DNA of 64,000 nucleotides from Nocardioides flavus (ex Wang et al. 2016) (GCF_014653115.1 NZ_BNAD01000001.1:310001-374000); one strand, 5' to 3'. Counted from the stretch's first letter, positions 39,909 to 48,391 are shown. Made by a program: numbers and translations. Notes: generated by a model from the sequence alone, not told the origin.

Positions 39909-41854
39909 GCCTGCTCCTCGACTACTGCCAGAACCTCCCCGGACGCGACCTGCGCACCGGGCTCGACGTGGATCGCGGTGACCGTGCCGTCGTGCGGCGC
40001 GGTCACGGTGTGCTGCATCTTCATCGCCTCCAGCACCAGCACAGCGTCGCCGGCAGCGACCTCGGCGCCGGCCTCGACCTTCACCGCCACGACCGTGCCG
40101 GGCATCGGCGCGAGCAGCGAGCCGCTCGCGACCGCGTCGGCGGGGTCGGTGAAGCGGGGGACGTGGACGAGGGCGAGGTGCCCCCACGGCGAGTCGACGT
40201 CGACTCGGTGACCCGTGACGCGTACGTCGTGGCTGGAGCGCACCCCGCCGTGGTCGACCACGACCCGCCAACCCGTGTCGGTCGGCTCCGCGGCGACGAG
40301 GCGGACCCCGTGGACCTCGTCGTGGAGGTCCACCATGACGGCGCCGGCCCGGTCGTGGCGCCATCCCACTCGTACTTCGGTGCCACGCAGGTCGAAGGCG
40401 ACGACCTGGGGCGCGGAGTGGACGTTGCGCCAGCCGGTCGGGATGCGCCGTTGCACCGCGCGCCCGGCGACGGACCGCTCGACCCAGGCCATCGCGGCCG
40501 CGAAGAACGACGTGGCCTGCTGCTCGGGCGTGCCCGGCACCGAACCGCCCTGCAAGGAATGCAGGTCCTCGCCCAGGAACGCAGTGCTGACGTCCCCGCC
40601 GAGGAACTCCTCGTGGCCGAGCACCTCGACCAGCAGGTCCCGGTTGGTGGTCAGCCCGTGCAGGCGGGCACGACGCAGCACGCCGGCCAGGCGGCGGGCG
40701 GCCGCCTCGCGGGTCGGCGCCCACGAGACGACCTTGGCGAGCATCGCGTCGTAGTGCGTGGAGACCTCCGAGCCCGAGGCGAAGCCGGACTCGACCCGGA
40801 TGCCCGGCTCGGCCGGGATCTCGAAGGCGGTGAGCCGGCCGCTCTGCGGCTGGTAACCGGCGGCGGGGTCCTCGGCGTAGAGGCGCACCTCGATGGCGTG
40901 GCCGCGCGGCGCGCCGGCCGGCTCCGGCGTGCGGCCCTCCGCGACGGCGAGCTGCTGGGCGACCAGGTCGACCCCGAAGACCTCCTCGGAGACGGGGTGC
41001 TCGACCTGGAGGCGCGTGTTCATCTCGAGGAAGAAGAACCGGTCGGCCTCGGCTTCGTAGAGGAACTCGACGGTGCCGGCGCCGCGGTAGTCGATCGCCG
41101 CCGCGGCCGCCCGGGCGGCCTCGTGCATCGCCGCGCGGGTGGCCTCGGGCAGGCGCGGGGCGGGCGCCTCCTCGACGACCTTCTGGTGGCGACGCTGGAT
41201 CGAGCAGTCGCGCTCGCCGTAGACCTCGACCCCGCCGGGGTGACCCATCACCTGGACCTCGACGTGACGGCCGCGCTCGACGTACGGCTCGACGAAGACG
41301 GTGCCGTCACCGAACGCCGACGCGGCCTCGGCCTCGGCGGTGGCGACCTCCCGCGCGAGGGCGTCGAGCGAGCGCACGATGCGCATGCCGCGCCCGCCGC
41401 CACCGGCGCTGGCCTTGACGATCAACGGCAGGTCGGCCTCCGTCGGCTCGGCCGGGGCCTCCAGCACCGGCACGCCGGCCGCCGCCATCAGCCGCTTGGC
41501 CTCGATCTTGGAGCCCATCGCGTGGATGGAGGCGGGCTCGGGCCCGACCCACGTCAGCCCGGCGGCCTGCACGGCGCTCGCGAAGTCGGCGTTCTCGGAC
41601 AGGAAGCCGTAGCCGGGGTGGATCGCGTCGGCGCCCGTACGACGAGCAGCCTCGAGGACGAGGTCGACGCGCAGGTAGGTCTCGCCGGGCGCGTTGCCCG
41701 GCAACCGCACCGCGAGGTCGGCCTCGGCGACGTAGGGCAGGTCGGCGTCGGCGTCGGCGTGCACCGCCACCGTCTCGATGCCCAGGGCGCGGCAGGTGCG
41801 GAAGACGCGGCTGGCGATCTCGCCACGGTTGGCGACGAGGAGTCTGGTGATCAT
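39905..41854 (-). CDS. Biotin-dependent acyl-CoA carboxylase alpha subunit (biotin carboxylase + BCCP)
   Basis: A 649-residue subunit. The biotin carboxylase domain (1-450) begins MITRLLVANRGEIASRVFRT and has the ATP loop KASAGGGGRGMR and FLEMNTRLQVEHPVSE. A linker domain (about 460-570) follows. The biotinyl domain ends the protein with VLEAMKMQHTV, where the Lys carries biotin. With the beta subunit it carboxylates an acyl-CoA; methylcrotonyl-CoA, geranyl-CoA or propionyl-CoA are the family options. Gene order (AtuA, dehydrogenases) favours a branched or terpenoid acyl-CoA. It is coupled on both sides by ATGA overlaps. Confidence 0.9.
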   Translation of the reverse strand: MITRLLVANRGEIASRVFRTCRALGIETVAVHADADADLPYVAEADLAVRLPGNAPGETYLRVDLVLEAARRTGADAIHPGYGFLSENADFASAVQAAGLTWVGPEPASIHAMGSKIEAKRLMAAAGVPVLEAPAEPTEADLPLIVKASAGGGGRGMRIVRSLDALAREVATAEAEAASAFGDGTVFVEPYVERGRHVEVQVMGHPGGVEVYGERDCSIQRRHQKVVEEAPAPRLPEATRAAMHEAARAAAAAIDYRGAGTVEFLYEAEADRFFFLEMNTRLQVEHPVSEEVFGVDLVAQQLAVAEGRTPEPAGAPRGHAIEVRLYAEDPAAGYQPQSGRLTAFEIPAEPGIRVESGFASGSEVSTHYDAMLAKVVSWAPTREAAARRLAGVLRRARLHGLTTNRDLLVEVLGHEEFLGGDVSTAFLGEDLHSLQGGSVPGTPEQQATSFFAAAMAWVERSVAGRAVQRRIPTGWRNVHSAPQVVAFDLRGTEVRVGWRHDRAGAVMVDLHDEVHGVRLVAAEPTDTGWRVVVDHGGVRSSHDVRVTGHRVDVDSPWGHLALVHVPRFTDPADAVASGSLLAPMPGTVVAVKVEAGAEVAAGDAVLVLEAMKMQHTVTAPHDGTVTAIHVEPGAQVASGEVLAVVEEQA

Positions 41855-43545
41855 GGCCGGAACACCCCGAATCGGTCGGCGCCCCGGATCGGCGCGTTGG
41901 CGATGACGCTGAGGCAGATCGCGAGCACCGTACGGGTGTCGCGCGGGTCGATCACACCGTCGTCGTAGAGCATCCCCGAGAGGAAGTAGGGCAGGGACTG
42001 CTCCTCGACCGAGGCCTCGACGTAGTCCTTGACGCCCTTAAAGCCCTCGGCGTCGAAGACCTCGCCCTTGGACTCCGCGGACTGCTGGGCGACGATCTCG
42101 AGGACGCCGGCGAGCTGGGCCGGGCCCATGACGGCACTCTTGGCGCTGGGCCAGGTGAAGAGGAACCGGGGGTCGAAGGCGCGGCCGTTCATGCCGTAGT
42201 TGCCGGCGCCGTACGACGCGCCCATGATCACGCTGAGGTGCGGCACGGTGCTGTTGGAGACCGCGTTGATCATCATCGCGCCGTGCTTGATGATGCCGCC
42301 CTGCTCGTAGTCCTTGCCGACCATGTAGCCGGTGGTGTTGTGCAGGAAGAGCAGCGGGGTGTCGGCCTGGTTGGCCAGCTGGATGAACTGCGTCGCCTTC
42401 TGCGCCTCCTCGGAGAACAGCACGCCCTGCGCGTTGGCGAGGATCCCGATCGGACGGCCGTGCAGCTGCGCCCAGCCGGTGACGAGCGAGGTGCCGTAGA
42501 GCGGCTTGAACTCGTCGAACGGCCGGCCGTTGTGCTCGCTCGTGCCGTCGACGATGCGGACGATGACCTCGCGCGGGTCGAACGGCTCCTTGAGGTCCGT
42601 CGGGATCAGGTCGAGCAGGCCCTCGGGGTCGGCGTCGGGCTCGGCCCAGGTGTCGGAACCACCGGTTGACCGGTGGTTCCCGAGCTCCTCGCCCGTTGCA
42701 ACGGCCGAGAACCCGCTGGAAAGGACTGGAACCCCAGCGGGCTTGCGCCGGTTGAGGCGCGCCACGATCCGCCGCCCGATCCGGATGGCGTCGTGCTCGT
42801 CCTCGGCGAGGTAGTCGGCCAACCCGGAGACCCGGGCGTGCATCTCGGCACCGCCGAGCGACTCGTCGTCGGACTCCTCGCCGGTCGCCATCTTCACCAG
42901 CGGCGGACCGCCGAGGAAGACCTTGGCCCCGCCGCGCACGAACACGGTGTAGTCGCTCATGCCGGGGACGTACGCCCCGCCGGCCGTCGAGTTGCCGAAG
43001 ACGAGCGCGATCGTGGGCTGACGCCGGGCGGAGGCCCGCGTGAGGTCGCGGAAGAGCTTGCCGCCGGGGATGAAGATCTCCTTCTGCGTCGGCAGGTCCG
43101 CACCACCGGACTCGACCAGCGAGATCGTCGGGAGGTTGTTCTCCTCGGCGATCTGCGAGGCGCGGAAGATCTTCTTCACCGTCCAGGGGTTGGAGGCGCC
43201 ACCCTTCACGGTGGGGTCGTTGGCGCTGATCATGCACTCGACGCCCTCGACGACGCCGATGCCGGTGACGACCGAGGCGCCGACGGTGAAGTCGGACCCC
43301 CACCCCGCCAGGGGCGACAGCTCGAGGAAGGCGCTGCCCGGGTCGACGAGCAGCTCGATCCGCTCGCGCGCGGTCAGCTTGCCGCGCGCGTGGTGCCGCG
43401 CGACGTACTTCTCGCCGCCGCCCGCGACCGCGACCGCGTGCTGCGCGTCGAGGTCGGCGAGCTTCTCCAGCATCGCCTCGCGATTGCCGGGTCTCGATAC
43501 GCCTCCTCGTTCCTCGTCGGCTACTCGACCACCGAGGGCTGTCAT
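41851..43545 (-). CDS. Acyl-CoA carboxylase beta subunit (carboxyltransferase) with two repeat-encoded insertions
   Basis: A 564-residue carboxyltransferase. The N-lobe has SANDPTVKGGASNP, VESGGADLPTQKEIF and NSTAGGAYVPGMSDYTVFV; the C-lobe has LFLHNTTGYMVG, MMINAVSNSTVPHLSVIMGASYGAGNYGM and FLFTWPSAKSAVMGPAQLAGVL. It transfers the carboxyl group from biotin to an acyl-CoA. The ATG at 43545 overlaps the previous stop (ATGA). Residues 5-19 (GGRVADEERGGVSRP) are encoded by a dispersed 44-bp repeat. A second element at 42655-42741 encodes about 29 residues in the linker between the lobes. Both keep the frame. Confidence 0.9.
   Translation of the reverse strand: MTALGGRVADEERGGVSRPGNREAMLEKLADLDAQHAVAVAGGGEKYVARHHARGKLTARERIELLVDPGSAFLELSPLAGWGSDFTVGASVVTGIGVVEGVECMISANDPTVKGGASNPWTVKKIFRASQIAEENNLPTISLVESGGADLPTQKEIFIPGGKLFRDLTRASARRQPTIALVFGNSTAGGAYVPGMSDYTVFVRGGAKVFLGGPPLVKMATGEESDDESLGGAEMHARVSGLADYLAEDEHDAIRIGRRIVARLNRRKPAGVPVLSSGFSAVATGEELGNHRSTGGSDTWAEPDADPEGLLDLIPTDLKEPFDPREVIVRIVDGTSEHNGRPFDEFKPLYGTSLVTGWAQLHGRPIGILANAQGVLFSEEAQKATQFIQLANQADTPLLFLHNTTGYMVGKDYEQGGIIKHGAMMINAVSNSTVPHLSVIMGASYGAGNYGMNGRAFDPRFLFTWPSAKSAVMGPAQLAGVLEIVAQQSAESKGEVFDAEGFKGVKDYVEASVEEQSLPYFLSGMLYDDGVIDPRDTRTVLAICLSVIANAPIRGADRFGVFRP
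42655..42741. repeat. Composite palindromic element inside the carboxylase gene, family G
   Basis: Three hairpins in 87 bp: a 26-bp palindrome at 42655-42680 (arm GGAACCACCGGT), the perfect CCGTTGCAACGG at 42693-42704, and CCCGCTGG/CCAGCGGG at 42712-42719 and 42734-42741. On the minus strand it aligns with the intergenic element at 52449-52532 (shared GGTTCCAGTCCTTT, GCAACGGGC and CACCGGT arms). Confidence 0.85.
43490..43533. repeat. Dispersed repeat, family F, at the carboxylase N-terminus
   Basis: A 44-bp element starting GGTCTCGATACGCCTCC and ending CTACTCGACCACC. I recognise this type as a very common dispersed repeat of Nocardioides-like genomes. Its ends resemble those of family E (GGTCTCG... 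and ...CGACCA). Here it begins 12 bp inside the coding sequence and is translated. Confidence 0.8.
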
Positions 43546-44012
43546 TCCTCCACCACGGCCTTCATCCGCTCCAGGGTGGTGCGCATCCCCTTGCGGTTGG
43601 TGCGCCCGCGCAGCGCGCCGAGGAGGGTCCAGTAGACCCGGGTGAACAGCGACGGCTCCATCCGGAAGTACTCCGTCACCAGCGTCCCGCCGTCCTTCGG
43701 CTCGAGCCGGTAGCCCCAGTTGTTGACCGTCATCGCGTCGGTCCCGACGGAGAACTCGAAGACCTTCTCGGGCTCGCACACCGTGACCCGGCACGGCGAC
43801 CAGTACGTCGGGCCGACGCCGTTGCGCTTCACGTGTCCGGCGAAGTACGCGCCGACCTCCGGGCCGGTGGACCCGCGGGTCCACTTCGCCTCGAACGTCT
43901 CGGGGCTGAACTCCCCGATGCGGGTGACGTCGCTGACGAGGTCCCAGACCTTCGCCGGCGGGGCGTCCATCCAGACCGACACCTCGTCACCCAGGGACGG
44001 CAGCTTGATCAT
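43542..44012 (-). CDS. SRPBCC (START-like) family protein
   Basis: A 156-residue protein of the polyketide cyclase/START-like fold: VSVWMDAPPAKVWDLVSDVTRIGEFSP at the start and a long C-terminal helix GMRTTLERMKAVVEE. These bind hydrophobic ligands in a helix-grip pocket. Its place between a dehydrogenase and a carboxylase suggests handling of a lipid or acyl intermediate (inference). Its stop overlaps the carboxylase beta start by 4 nt. Confidence 0.82.
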   Translation of the reverse strand: MIKLPSLGDEVSVWMDAPPAKVWDLVSDVTRIGEFSPETFEAKWTRGSTGPEVGAYFAGHVKRNGVGPTYWSPCRVTVCEPEKVFEFSVGTDAMTVNNWGYRLEPKDGGTLVTEYFRMEPSLFTRVYWTLLGALRGRTNRKGMRTTLERMKAVVEE

Positions 44013-44037
44013 CGAGATTCCTTCTCTGTCGTGGTCA

Positions 44038-45174
44038 TCAGCAGTAGCCCATCAGCTTCGCCGTCAGGTCGCGCAGCACCTCGTCGGCGCCACCCCCGAT
44101 CGGCAGGAGCCGGGCGTCGCGGTAGTGCCGCTCGACCTCGGTCCCGTGCATGTATCCGGTGCCGCCGAACAGCTGGACTGCCCGGTCGCAGACGTACGCC
44201 GCGCAGTCGACGGCGGTCTGCTTGGCCAGGCACGCCTCCGCGACGACGAGCTCGCCCGCGACGTGCCGCGCGGCGACCGCGCGGGTGTAGGTCCGCGCGA
44301 CCTCGACCTGGCGGCGCATCTCGACGAGCGTGTGCTGGACCGTCTGGTTGTCGATGAGCTGGCGGCCGAACGTCTGGCGCTCTCGGGCGTACGCCGCGGC
44401 GAGGTCGAGCGAGCGCGCGGCGATGCCGTAGCCGTGGACCGCGAGCGCGATCCGCTCGACGACGAACTGCTCGGCGATCTGGCCGAACCCCGATCCCTCC
44501 GCGCCGACGAGGTTGGCGACCGGCACCCGACACCCGACGAACGACAGCTCGGCGGTGTCGGAGCAGTGCCAGCCCATCTTGCGCAGGCTGCGGTCGACGG
44601 TGAAGCCGGGCGTGCCCTTGTCGATCACCAGCAGCGAGATGCCGCCGTGGCCGGGGCCCCCGGTGCGGACGGCCGTGGTGACGAAGTCGGCCCGCACGCC
44701 GGAGGTGATGAAGGTCTTGGCGCCGTCGACGACGTAGTGGTCGCCGTCGCGGACCGCGGTCGTACGCAGGCGCGCCACGTCGGAGCCGCCGCCGGGCTCG
44801 GTGATCGCGAGCGAGCCGATGAGCTCGCCGGCGAGCGTGGGGCGTACGAACCTCTCGACCAGGTCGGCGTCACCGCTCGCCGCGATGTGCGGCAGCGCGA
44901 TGCCGGCGGTGAAGAGCCCGGCCATCAGCCCGCTCGACGCACCGGCGTTGAACATCGCCTCCTGGAGCTCCACCGAGTCGAGCAGGTCGCCGCCCCCGCC
45001 GCCGACCTCCTCGGGGAACGCGACCCCGATCAGGCCGAGGTGGCCCGCCGTGCGGTGCAGCGCGCGCGGGATCTCCCCGGCGTCCTCCCACTCCTGCAGG
45101 TGCGGCACCACCTCGCGGCGGACGAGCTCCGCCCCGGTGGCCCGCAGCGCCTCGCGCTCGCCGTCGCTGGTCAC
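44038..45174 (-). CDS. Acyl-CoA dehydrogenase (AtuD/LiuA-like position)
   Basis: A 378-residue flavoprotein. SLAITEPGGGSDVARLRTTA and YVVDGAKTFITSG form the FAD-binding middle. FGRQLIDNQTVQHTLVEMRR and QLFGGTGYMHGTEVERHYRDARL form the C-terminal domain, with a Glu in GTEVERHYRD. It probably introduces the double bond before the carboxylase step. The GTG at 45174 overlaps the AtuA stop (GTGA). The SRPBCC gene begins 25 bp downstream. Confidence 0.9.
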   Translation of the reverse strand: MTSDGEREALRATGAELVRREVVPHLQEWEDAGEIPRALHRTAGHLGLIGVAFPEEVGGGGGDLLDSVELQEAMFNAGASSGLMAGLFTAGIALPHIAASGDADLVERFVRPTLAGELIGSLAITEPGGGSDVARLRTTAVRDGDHYVVDGAKTFITSGVRADFVTTAVRTGGPGHGGISLLVIDKGTPGFTVDRSLRKMGWHCSDTAELSFVGCRVPVANLVGAEGSGFGQIAEQFVVERIALAVHGYGIAARSLDLAAAYARERQTFGRQLIDNQTVQHTLVEMRRQVEVARTYTRAVAARHVAGELVVAEACLAKQTAVDCAAYVCDRAVQLFGGTGYMHGTEVERHYRDARLLPIGGGADEVLRDLTAKLMGYC

Positions 45175-46919
45175 GTCAGGCTCACCTCGATCGACACCAG
45201 CCGAGACCGCACGAGCTCGCCGAGCCCCTTGGCCTGCGGGTCGAAGCGTGTCGACGCCGCGACGCCCTCGCCGAGCAGGCCGTGCACGACGAGGTTGACC
45301 GCGCCGAGGTTGTGCAGCAGCCACACGTCGACGTCGAGGTCGGCGGCCTCCGGCAGCAGGGCGGGGATGCCGCGCGGCGACATCAGCTTGAACAGCCACT
45401 GCACCCGCGCGTCGTACGTCTCCTGCGCCACGCCGTCGTGGGCGACCCAGAGACCGATGTTGGCGTCTCCGCCCTTGTCGCCGGAGCGCGCGTGCACGAA
45501 GGTCCCGAGCGGCATGCGGCGGGTGAGGGTGTCGTGGCGCCCGGGGTACGGCGAGGGGCGCGCGCCGGGTGCCTCGGTGTCGGAGGCGTACGTGCCGGGG
45601 TCGGGGACGACCTCGCGCCGGCCGTCGGCGTGGACGACGGTGTGGGTGACGTCGCCGCGATCGACGTACGCCGCCCGGTAGACGCCGTAGGGGGTCGCGG
45701 CCGCGGGCGGCGCGGTCATCGTGAAGCCGGGGTAGGAGCCGAGGGCGAGCTCGACCGCGGCGGAGGTGAAGGCGCGGCCGACGGGGTCGGGCGAGGGGTC
45801 CTTGACCGTGCAGCGCAGCAGCGCGGAGGCGGCCTCCTCGGTGTCGGCGTCGACGGGCGGGACCCGGACGTCGGACCAGGTCACCTCGGCCGCGGTGAGC
45901 CGCGGGCCGAGCTGCTCGCGGACCCAGGCCGCCTTGGCCTCGACGTCGAGCCCGGTCAGGACGAACTCGGCAACGTTGCGCCAGCCGCCGAGCTCGTTGA
46001 CGCAGACCTTGAGCCGCTCGGGCGGCGCCTCGCCGACGACGGGGGCGATCGCGACCCGGTCCTCGCCCTGCTGCTCGAGGCGCACCGAGTCGAGGTGCAC
46101 GGTGACGTCGGGGCCGACGTAGCGGGTGGACTGGATCTCGTAGACGAGCTGCGCGGTGACGGTGTCGACGGTGACCGCCCCTCCGGTGCCGGCGTGCTTG
46201 GTGATCACGCTGGAGCCGTCGGCGGCGACCTCCGCGACCGGGAAGCCGAGCGGACGATCACGGTGTGGCAGGTCGAGGAAGCCGCTGAAGTTGCCTCCCG
46301 TGGCCTGGGTGCCGCACTCGATGACGTGCCCGGCGACGACCGCACCCGCCAGCTCGTCGTACGCCGTCGTGTCCCAGCCGTGGTGGGCGGCCGCCGGGCC
46401 GACCACCAGCGAGGCGTCGGTGACCCGGCCGGTGACGACGACGTCGGCGCCGGCGCGCAGGGCCGCGGCGATGCCGAAGCCGCCGAGGTAGGCGTTGGCG
46501 GTGAGGGCGTTCTCGAAGGACAGGTGACGCACGTCGTCACCCTCGACGTGGGCGACCCGGGGGTCGAGCCCGAGCCCGGACGCGACCTCGCGGACCTTGT
46601 CGGCGAGACCGGCCGGGTTGAGGCCTCCCGCGTTGGCGACCATCCGTACCCCCTTCTCGAGCGCCAGGCCGAGGCAGTCCTCGAGCTGGCGGACGAAGGT
46701 GCGGGCGTAGCCGAGCGACGGGTCCTTCATCTGGTCGCGGCCGAGGATGAGCATGGTGAGCTCGGCGAGGTAGTCGCCGGTGAGGACGTCGAGCTCGCCC
46801 CCCTCGAGCATCTCGCGCATCGCGGTCAGGCGGTCGCCGTAGAAGCCGGAGCAGTTGCCGATGCGTACGACCCCGCTGGTCGAGGAAGGACGAAGTCCTG
46901 TCACCAGACCCTCGGTCAT
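45171..46919 (-). CDS. AtuA-family (DUF1446) protein with repeat-derived N-terminus
   Basis: A 582-residue protein homologous to Pseudomonas AtuA of acyclic-terpene utilisation. The AtuA domain begins VVRIGNCSGFYGDRLTAMREML and continues with GDYLAELTM, VANAGGLNPAGLADKV, VVTGRVTDASLV and CGTQATGGNFSGF. The C-terminal AtuA_C part has ARSGDKGGDANIGLWV. The reaction is not known. Residues 2-15 (TEGLVTGLRPSSTS) before this domain are encoded by a family E dispersed repeat. The ATG at 46919 overlaps the previous stop (ATGA). Confidence 0.87.
   Translation of the reverse strand: MTEGLVTGLRPSSTSGVVRIGNCSGFYGDRLTAMREMLEGGELDVLTGDYLAELTMLILGRDQMKDPSLGYARTFVRQLEDCLGLALEKGVRMVANAGGLNPAGLADKVREVASGLGLDPRVAHVEGDDVRHLSFENALTANAYLGGFGIAAALRAGADVVVTGRVTDASLVVGPAAAHHGWDTTAYDELAGAVVAGHVIECGTQATGGNFSGFLDLPHRDRPLGFPVAEVAADGSSVITKHAGTGGAVTVDTVTAQLVYEIQSTRYVGPDVTVHLDSVRLEQQGEDRVAIAPVVGEAPPERLKVCVNELGGWRNVAEFVLTGLDVEAKAAWVREQLGPRLTAAEVTWSDVRVPPVDADTEEAASALLRCTVKDPSPDPVGRAFTSAAVELALGSYPGFTMTAPPAAATPYGVYRAAYVDRGDVTHTVVHADGRREVVPDPGTYASDTEAPGARPSPYPGRHDTLTRRMPLGTFVHARSGDKGGDANIGLWVAHDGVAQETYDARVQWLFKLMSPRGIPALLPEAADLDVDVWLLHNLGAVNLVVHGLLGEGVAASTRFDPQAKGLGELVRSRLVSIEVSLT
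46875..46910. repeat. Short dispersed repeat, family E (copy 2), inside the atuA frame
   Basis: A 36-bp element, inverted relative to copy 1 at 8298-8333, matching at 32 of 36 positions including GGACTTCGTCC. It begins 9 bp after the ATG of the AtuA gene and is translated. Confidence 0.8.
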
Positions 46920-47695
46920 CGCGGGGCCCGTCCCTCGCCCGGCTGACCGGCGAACGCCTGCGCGACGTCGAGCCAGCGGTCGACGTCGGCGCCGTGGGCG
47001 ACCAGGTCGGTGTCGGCGCGGTTGACGCGCTGGGTGACCAGCCGGCAGAAGTCGCCCGCACTGCCGGTCAGGGTCTGGGCGGCGTCCTCCGGGCCCCACG
47101 ACCACACCTCGCCGCTGGGAGCGACGAGGTCGATGCGGAACTCCTCCGCCGGCAGCTCGAGGCCGTGCAGCTGATGAGCGAAGTTGCGGGTGCGGACGCC
47201 GAGGTGCGCCACGTGGCGGATCCGGTCGGTGTCCTCGACGGGCGTGCCGAGGGCCTCGTGGACGTCGAGGCTGTGGGCCCAGGTCTCCATCAACCGCGCG
47301 GTCGCCATCGACGTGGGCGACATGGGCGGGCCGAACCACGGCATCTTCTCGCCGGCCGGCATCGCGACGAGCGCGGCGCGGAGGTCCGCGCGGGCCCGGC
47401 GCCACCGCCCGAGCAGGTCGGCGTCGCGCGCCACGGCGTACGCCTGGGAGTCGACGTAGCCCTCCGGGTCGGCGATCGCCTCGAGGACGACCGCGTCCCA
47501 CGCCTCCTTGTCGGTCGCCGCCGTGAGCGCCACCTCGTCGGTCCACGCGAGGTGCGCGACCTGGGTCGCGACGTCCCAGCCCGGCGCGGGGGTGGGGGTG
47601 CGCCAGCCGCCCTCGTCGAGGCCGGCGACGAGCTGCTCGAGCCGGTCCCCCTCGGCGGCGAGGTCGGCGAGCACCTGGGTGAGGACGTCGGTCAT
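46916..47695 (-). CDS. TIGR03084-type DinB-like metal-binding protein
   Basis: A 259-residue protein. The N-terminal DinB/mycothiol-isomerase-like four-helix domain shows PTPAPGWDVATQVAHLAWTDEVAL and, further on, METWAHSLDVHEALG; the two His regions (QVAHLAW, WAHSLDVHE) are the likely metal ligands. The C-terminal domain contains FRIDLVAPSGEVWSWGPEDAAQTLTGSAGDFCRLV, an SCP-like segment. Related proteins are mycothiol-dependent enzymes; the reaction here is unknown. Coupled by ATGA overlaps to both neighbours in the operon. Confidence 0.85.
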   Translation of the reverse strand: MTDVLTQVLADLAAEGDRLEQLVAGLDEGGWRTPTPAPGWDVATQVAHLAWTDEVALTAATDKEAWDAVVLEAIADPEGYVDSQAYAVARDADLLGRWRRARADLRAALVAMPAGEKMPWFGPPMSPTSMATARLMETWAHSLDVHEALGTPVEDTDRIRHVAHLGVRTRNFAHQLHGLELPAEEFRIDLVAPSGEVWSWGPEDAAQTLTGSAGDFCRLVTQRVNRADTDLVAHGADVDRWLDVAQAFAGQPGEGRAPR

Positions 47696-48315
47696 CGGGC
47701 GGGCTCCTTCGCGAGCTCTCGGTCCAGCACGTCGGCCCAGGCGTCGAGGATGCGGCGCCGGCGAGCGGTGTCGTCGGTGATCGTCTGCGCCAGGCCCAGC
47801 CCCCGCACGAGGTCGAGGGTGGCCTGCACCAGCTCGCGCACGCCCGGCCGCGACTCGTCGGCGCCGAGGGCCGCGACCGTGAGCCGGTGCGCCTCACGGC
47901 CGACGCGCTGCTCGAGCGGCGACACCGCGGCCAGCAGCGTGTCGTCGGTGCGCGCGGCGACCCAGAGCTCCAGCGCCGCGGCGAAGACCGGGGAGGAGAA
48001 GTGGTCGCCCAGCATCCGCAGGACCGCACGCGTACGGCGCCTCCCGCCGGGCAGCTGCCCGACCGCCTCGGCCAGCTCGGCGCCCCGTCGCTCGGTGAGG
48101 TGCTCGACGGCGGCGACGACGAGGTCGTTCTTGGTCGGGAAGTGGTGCAGCTGGGCGCCCCGGCTGACGCCCGCCCGCTCGGAGACGAGCGTCGTCGACG
48201 TCCCGGCGAACCCGCGCTCGACCAGCAGCTCCACCGTCGCCTCCAGCAGCCGGGCACGCATCGCGCGGCTCCGGTCGGCCTGCGGCACGCGGGTCGCCGG
48301 GGCGGGTGAGGGCAT
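47692..48315 (-). CDS. TetR-family transcriptional regulator
   Basis: A 207-residue repressor-type regulator. The helix-turn-helix domain is ARLLEATVELLVERGFAGTSTTLVSERAGVSRGAQLHHFPTKNDLV (about 20-65); the rest is a ligand-binding helical domain. It is the first gene of the eight-gene catabolic operon, coupled to the next by ATGA. The ATG at 48315 gives a normal N-terminal arm. A palindrome 30 nt upstream is the likely autoregulatory operator. The inducer is probably an acyl-CoA of the pathway (inference). Confidence 0.9.
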   Translation of the reverse strand: MPSPAPATRVPQADRSRAMRARLLEATVELLVERGFAGTSTTLVSERAGVSRGAQLHHFPTKNDLVVAAVEHLTERRGAELAEAVGQLPGGRRRTRAVLRMLGDHFSSPVFAAALELWVAARTDDTLLAAVSPLEQRVGREAHRLTVAALGADESRPGVRELVQATLDLVRGLGLAQTITDDTARRRRILDAWADVLDRELAKEPAR

Positions 48316-48344
48316 GGGCCAAGACTGCCGCTCGACAAACAAAC

Positions 48345-48358
48345 AGTCAAGCCTGACT
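48345..48358 (-). promoter_or_regulatory. Candidate TetR operator over the operon promoter
   Basis: AGTCA-AGCC-TGACT is a 5-bp inverted repeat in an unusually AT-rich patch, with weaker symmetry extending outward. On the minus strand it contains TTGACT, a good -35 match, 17 bp before a weak CAGTCT -10. It lies 30 nt before the TetR start codon. Confidence 0.5.
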
Positions 48359-48391
48359 TTATTTGCCTCAGTGCCTGACGTGGGAGGTCGG

